Assembly: GCA_038373865.1 (NCBI GenBank)
Contig: JAXGGA010005169.1
Span: 1 to 64,000 of the forward strand
Reading direction: 5' to 3'
Source: Uloborus plumipes
Lineage: Eukaryota > Arthropoda > Arachnida > Araneae > Uloboridae
Length of the DNA stretch: 64,000 bases
The notes under the pieces were generated by a model. That model did no database searches. It worked only from the letters and a program-made list of their open reading frames with translations, and was not told where the DNA came from. Shown here piece after piece: positions 58,658 through 64,000 of the stretch (the stretch's first letter is position 1; every line of letters begins with the position of its first letter). The translations under genes were made by a program, and so were the position numbers.

Positions 58658-59960
58658 TAGAGATGGACCAAAGCTTCGGCCATTTCACCGAAACTGCGGC
58701 ATGACCGAAGCACAAGGTGGGATTCGGCCGCTTCGGCCTATACTAGTTTATGTTATAAATTTTCATTTTACAATTCTAATTTCATAAAATATTGTTCTTT
58801 AAGCTAAACACAATTATAAAATATTTATGAAACACAGAAGCAAATTATATTTAATTAAAATAATTGGGTGTATTGAACTCATGGAACCAGAAACTGTGCA
58901 ATAGTTAACAGTATCTTTTTGTCTTGAAACTTAATTATTGACTTATTTATTCTTATGAAATAAATAAGTTAAATTAAATCACGTTTACTTAATAATTATA
59001 TGAGCACTTTAGTTGCTTTAAAATTAAGCTAGTTAATTGTGGAATTGTTTAGGCATTTCTAGTGTTGACTTACGAAAATTAATTTTTAACATCTACCTGA
59101 CAAGAATTTTTAAAGTCATATTTAATTTAATAAAAATATAGTTAAAGGTATAAGTTTCAGTTTTTGTTTAATTTATCAATATGGTAAAAACAATTAACCC
59201 ATTTTGCAGATATTGATCATGAATATAGTCCAGGAATGTAAAATATCCCAAGAATTAGCAAAAAGTAAATTGAAGCTGAATTGTATTTTTTATCAGGCAA
59301 AAAACGATTAGAGTGCCCAGTCTTTGCCCACCCACTTTTGATGAAAGATATTAAGTTTCGATTTGATTTGTTAATATTGCTTACTTTTCATTTAATTATT
59401 CTTCATATAAACAGTTCCAAAATTAAACAAATTAAATATTTCCGATGAAGTATGAATACTGAATGATATTTATAATACATAACTCTAAAACATTTAACTT
59501 AAATTCCAAATTTTTAAATTAAAAACACTTAGATATCTATTTCAATGTTAAGATACAATATGAGAAGCAGCTAATTTCTAGTTTATTCTGTAATTCAAAA
59601 TTTGATCACATATTAGTTGGTATTATTATAAACAACAACTTAACTATAGAACAAGTTTTTTATATTAATTATGTGTAAGAAAATAAATTAGAAATATCTT
59701 CGTTTCTGGTACTACCTGTACAAAAGAAAAACAAATATTTTAAATAGTGAAATAAATTTAAAAACGAGACAGTGAGCTAAAACTGATGTACGACACTATG
59801 AACATTAAAATATATGGAGCGTAGTAAAATACTGTATGCAATTTTTATGTGTATTCAATGCTAAAACTGCACTAAGTGCGGCAGCCGAAGCTTCGGCTAC
59901 TAGTTGGCCGAAGCTTCGGTATTCGGTGCATCGGCCAAACCGCGTTTCGCGCCATCTCTA
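58658..59960. mobile_element. hAT-like element with CCGAAGCTTCGG words
   Basis: The ends TAGAGATGG and CCATCTCTA are inverted. The flanking octamers GTTTAAGT and GCTTAAAC agree at five of eight positions and are near-palindromic, so the duplication is either old or the inverted repeat extends outward. Words built on GAAGCTTCGGCC recur inside both ends (58671-58735 and 59885-59935), and GGTGCATCGGCCAAACCG closes the right side. The AT-rich 1.1-kb centre has no transposase. Confidence 0.65.
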
Positions 59961-60577
59961 GCTTAAACCATTATGAGAGCTTGTTGCTCGTTAAAATGAA
60001 AAAGAAATCGAATAAAATGAAAACGAATGCTCCGTAACTGACCAACTTTCATCACATAATAAAGTCTTAGTGAATCAACTTGAACGACAAGAGAACACTG
60101 ATAATGGAACTCCGATATATCATCACTAAAATATATTATAAAATGAAGCCGACATTTTTCTTCCTACAGCTGAGGAAACGATTTAAAGCTGAAAAATAAA
60201 ATCTTTGAGAACAAATAAATAGCAGAAACACAAAACAAAAACAAAATAAAATAAAAGAAGATAAAACTAAATTGAATTGAAAAAGGAAAAAGCAAAAAAG
60301 AAAGCCGAACTAGTTTTTCCAAATGTTCAAACACTAACAGTTGCTCAAGCTCGAAAAAAGGCTAGTGAAGATTGCCCACACAAACCACATGCTAAATAAG
60401 TTGGCTTATTCACTGAAAAATTTGATAAAAATGAGGACATGCTGCATTGAAAAACTCTTTTCATACAAGTTACTCTTAGACCTTTTCGTATGGAAAAGTC
60501 AGGAGCATCTTTTAACCAGTTTCATTCAAACACTATTAGGCAGTAATAGAAGGGTATTTGTCTGAATTGTCCGAGCT
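59961..60577. other. AT-rich stretch without a recognised feature
   Basis: An open frame at 60341-60565 has no recognisable domain. Confidence 0.5.
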
Positions 60578-60850
60578 TTTTTACTTTGCCCCATATGCAC
60601 TTGATAAATTGCAATTAGCCCTTAAAATCAAAACATGCCTCATATGAACTTATTAAGTATTTTACTGAACACCAATACATCTTAATTAATACTTAAAATA
60701 GTAATTACAAGAGTTTTATCATTTTATAAGAACGAAAAATATTTTTGATAAACCACGAAATATTTTAGTAGGTGTAACAAATATTGAAAATGATTTGTAT
60801 TATTTTTTCGTTGATCATTGGAGCTATTTTTTTTTGACTGGAACCCCAGA
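60578..60850 (+). repeat. Dispersed repeat, third member of the 2-3 kb family
   Basis: TTTACTTTGCCCCATATGCA at about 60579 matches ACTTTGCCCCGCGTGCACTT at 2433. GAACGAAAAATATTTTTGAT followed by AAACCACGAA and TTTTTCGTTGATC match 3005-3092 in order. Confidence 0.6.
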
Positions 60851-62150
60851 AAAATGTTTATTAACTAAATTAGAATATTGCTAGATAGGTGGCACTGCAA
60901 ACAGAAAATATTTTACCGTTTCACTTTGTCCAGCTATTTCATTTTGCTACGCATTCCCTTGCTATTTTCCCAACCAACTAAACAGATTGTGACACTAGCA
61001 GAAATTCACGAAATCAAACTATTACAAAAATTGAAGAAGAGCAGAATAATTTTTGTCTGAGAATAGGATGGCGAAGATATAAAAATGCTTTTAACCATTG
61101 AGTAAAGTGGTGAAGTTGAATGCTAAATGTTTCCAACTCTTGCAATTAAGAACTCACCAGCTCTGAAGGTATTAGATAAGAGCTTCTACTGTATTTGGCA
61201 CACTTTCAACCCTTTTATATTTTTATAGCAATATAATATGTTCTATAAAAATAATATGAATCTCTAAATGTAATGTTTTTTGCGGCATCCGTTCAGTTCA
61301 TTGAGATAACACAGTAGAATATCAAATTAAAAAAAAATGAAAAAAATAAAAGAAATAAACTATTCAAAAAAACTTTTAAAATAAGTATTCATCTCTGATA
61401 TCTTTTCCCGAGTGTTCTTCACAACAGCACATCATCATGAAAAACTAAATTGAATATTCTCTAATTTTCACGTTACTAAAAAATGCTAAAATGATTACCG
61501 ACCTTAGAACAAGGGAATAAAAAGTGAAAGGTTTTTAAAAAACCATTAAAGCTTTATTTCTGCTACTAATCCACGCTATTTATGGACTTCATTTTCATAC
61601 TTTTTTTCAACATTGTGAGAAAAAAATGTAATAAAAAATCATTTTATTCAAAAGATTTCTAATCAAAACGTGAGTCAAACCGCTTATTACGCTTCCTTTC
61701 AAGAAAAATTCAATTAGACTTTTACAAACGAAAGGTTTTTACTTCGGATTAGTTTTCTTTGTTATTTTGCGTGATTTGCTACTCTGAATAGAAAAATGAA
61801 TACATGAAACATATTTAGTTACATTTCCGGGAAAAACGGCAAGAAAAATATTTCCGAGAAAATGATGTTCTTTGAATTTAAATTAAATATTTGTATGTTG
61901 GTATTTTTAGAATTATCGTAATTTTATCGTCCATTTTTCTTCTAAGTGATATAATTTGAAAAGATCATATGACCTCTTGTATACGTTTTATGTTTCGAGG
62001 TCGAATTGAAAAATTGTTTTGATTAAGTATGAATTTTTACAGAAAAATTTGTCGCCCGTGAATGTTACGTTTTTTCCTGTAATCATGTATGGAGATTAAC
62101 TTTCCGACGAAACGTGGAACTTCCTTTCGAATAAGTTGACTTTTTTGCTT
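60851..62150. other. AT-rich stretch without a recognised feature
   Basis: No recognisable gene or element. Confidence 0.55.
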
Positions 62151-62560
62151 AAAGAACAGTTATCAGCTGCAATAGACATGACACCACAGTGACACCAGAC
62201 CATCTATTTAGTTGCTTTATCGTGTTTATATACCCGGAAAGCCATGACAAGTGGGTGACTGAGCAATAGATGATGGAACTAATGCATCTCCACTTGGAAT
62301 GTATCCCACTTATTGAAAATGAACTTGTACATTTCTATTAAATTGGAAGAAGAAATACAGATACCCCGTTTGTGTTTGGGGCAAACTCGTGAATAAAGAA
62401 GACCTAGTGATGTTCTCAACCGTTGTTCTTTGTTGCTTGCCTTTGGCGACTGTTTCATACAATCTTCTTTCTACTGAGCAGATTATCGAGCTTATGACTG
62501 CGAGATCGGAAGGACAGATACTCAAACGCGCACACCTCTATCTATCTATCTAGCTACGTA
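62151..62560. other. GC-richer unique stretch
   Basis: About 400 bp are less AT-rich than the flanks and match no repeat in the window. There is a TATA-like TTTATATACC at about 62226 and a short (TATC)n run near 62539-62553. An open frame of about 71 codons on the minus strand (62310-62525) has no recognisable domain. It could include a host exon or regulatory DNA, but nothing decides this. Confidence 0.25.
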
Positions 62561-64000
62561 CATATATTTCCACTTCTGTATTTGTTTAAAATAAGTTCAT
62601 ACCACCAAGAAAATGTAAAACCTATCTTTCTGTTGAAAGAGTTGGCAATCATAAAGGAATTGTGAAAATCTCACAATTTTAAAGCAAAAGCTTTGTCCCG
62701 ACATAAATAAGAAGTAAAGATATTTTAAAAAATATATTACAGAGATTCAATATCGTAAAATAACTAAAATTTTCTGAATTGATTGCCATGGAAATATTGT
62801 TTTTTTCCCTTCTAAAAGTATAAGGAGAAATTTAATACCGTGCATCTACATCATTGATGGATTTTCTCCCTGCTAATTATTATGCCTAATTACTTCTTAT
62901 TATGTTTTTTTTTAATTTTTAAGTATGCTTTTAACAATCCATTACCATCTTTTGTCTTTTCCCTTTCCTTCCCATTCTCCTTTTAGCTGATTGAATGATA
63001 CCGGGAAGTACTTTAACTTCACATTTTAAGCTTGGATACGGAGGAGAAGTAAAATTTGTTTGCTAAGATTTTTTTCTTTGTTTTTTCGGTACGTCTTTGT
63101 TGAGCCTTTTTCTTTTCATTGAGATAATGGTTCTTTTAATTTACATTTCAATAAGTAAATTGTCCTGCGCATAAAAAGGTACTGAAGAAAAGAATGAAAG
63201 CAAATCGTTTCTCGCACATGCTTTGAAGTTATTTCTATGCAAACTATAATTTGAAATAGTTTTTAATGAAAAGCTCATTTGAATGAGCAATCTTTTCTTG
63301 CCGTTTTCCCATCTCACAAATTTAATATTAACTAATTAATTAACCATGTCAGTGATAATGAAAATGCCTATATATAACATACTAAGAATATTAAAAAAGA
63401 GTCATTGTAGAATGAAAAAATTTTGAATTCCATGTAGTCTCTGAGCCATTCTGATTTGATTATCAGGAGATGACTTTCTTTTAATAATATACCCTTATAA
63501 TTAAGGCCGTTTTTGCTTTTAAATTTCGTGCTTTTGTTTACATCTTCCCTTTATATCGCCTGTTAATATTTTTCAACACTTCTGGGACATTCTTAGTTCA
63601 TATTTGTTTGCCTTTGATTTGTATTGAATTCGCAGTAAAGACGTTATCTGAACGCGCAGTTCCGTTAAGTAATGATTTGATTTTGACTGTATTAGAACAA
63701 TTGAAATATACATTTTTAACCAAATTTAGCAATGAAGATGTGAATGAAAAAAAGTCGTATTTGTAAAATTTGTCGTCATGTAATATACATGTATCTCTTT
63801 TAAACATGTATGGTATGTGTTCGATTTTGTGTGTTGATTCATAAAACCATTGAGAAAAATTGTGCTAGCGGATAATTGGACAGACCAGTTAGCTGGAGCT
63901 CGGACAATCAGAGCTCTACTATATTACCTTATTTAAAGCAGGTGACTCGAATTTCTCTGTTGTTTGATCACGTTTCGTCCTTTTATCCGTATGAAAACAT
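62561..64000. other. AT-rich stretch without a recognised feature
   Basis: No recognisable gene, RNA gene or bounded repeat to the end of the window. Confidence 0.55.

Overview
This window looks like AT-rich, gene-poor nuclear DNA of an arthropod, most likely a chelicerate such as a spider. The evidence is the mix of decayed transposable elements (Tc1-like, Tigger/pogo, piggyBac-like, hAT, CR1-like and RNase H-bearing LINEs, tRNA-derived SINEs), long (AT)n and (AAAT)n runs and a near absence of long open frames. The taxon is an inference from element families I recognise, not from a marker gene. I see no bacterial-style genes, no CRISPR and no rRNA. No complete host protein-coding gene is visible; there are two weak candidates for host exons (21283-21378 and 49986-50020).

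Layout. 1-8.6 kb: TTAA-flanked and TA-flanked MITEs, a duplicated AT-rich repeat whose homologue reappears near 60.6 kb, and a tRNA-related SINE-like unit. 8.6-9.55 kb: the 5'-truncated RNase H tail of a LINE on the minus strand. 10.2-12.06 kb: a three-level nest, a hAT MITE with a perfect 8-bp target duplication holding a Tigger element, which holds a piggyBac-like element. 12.3-14.8 kb: a CR1/L2-like LINE split by a Tc1-like transposon. 15.2-16.8 kb: a repeat with recurring 38-bp words, then a decayed copy of a protein family that is multi-copy in arthropods. 18-28 kb: small hAT and other MITEs and three copies of a 300-bp dispersed repeat. 28.9-31.2 kb: two very long palindromes beside a 98-bp (AT)n run. 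33.5-39.8 kb: an almost continuous block of TA-flanked DNA transposons with repeated subterminal words; one carries a broken Tigger/Jerky-type transposase ending in a PHD-like finger and is itself interrupted by a related element. 44-47.4 kb: a second Tc1-like copy, a probable solo LTR and a 220-bp hairpin. 49.4-50.0 kb: a GC-richer, apparently unique stretch with a TATA box, an ATG and a strong splice donor. 52.8-53.6 kb: a Tigger MITE with a fresh-looking tRNA-derived SINE inserted in its end. 54-64 kb: mostly featureless AT-rich DNA with a few MITEs.

How it fits together. Almost everything recognisable is a parasite of the genome, and boundaries with intact target duplications give a relative order of insertion. 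All transposase and reverse transcriptase frames seen are broken, so every element here is non-autonomous now. Coordinates of element ends were read by eye from terminal repeats and target duplications; identities quoted are visual estimates.
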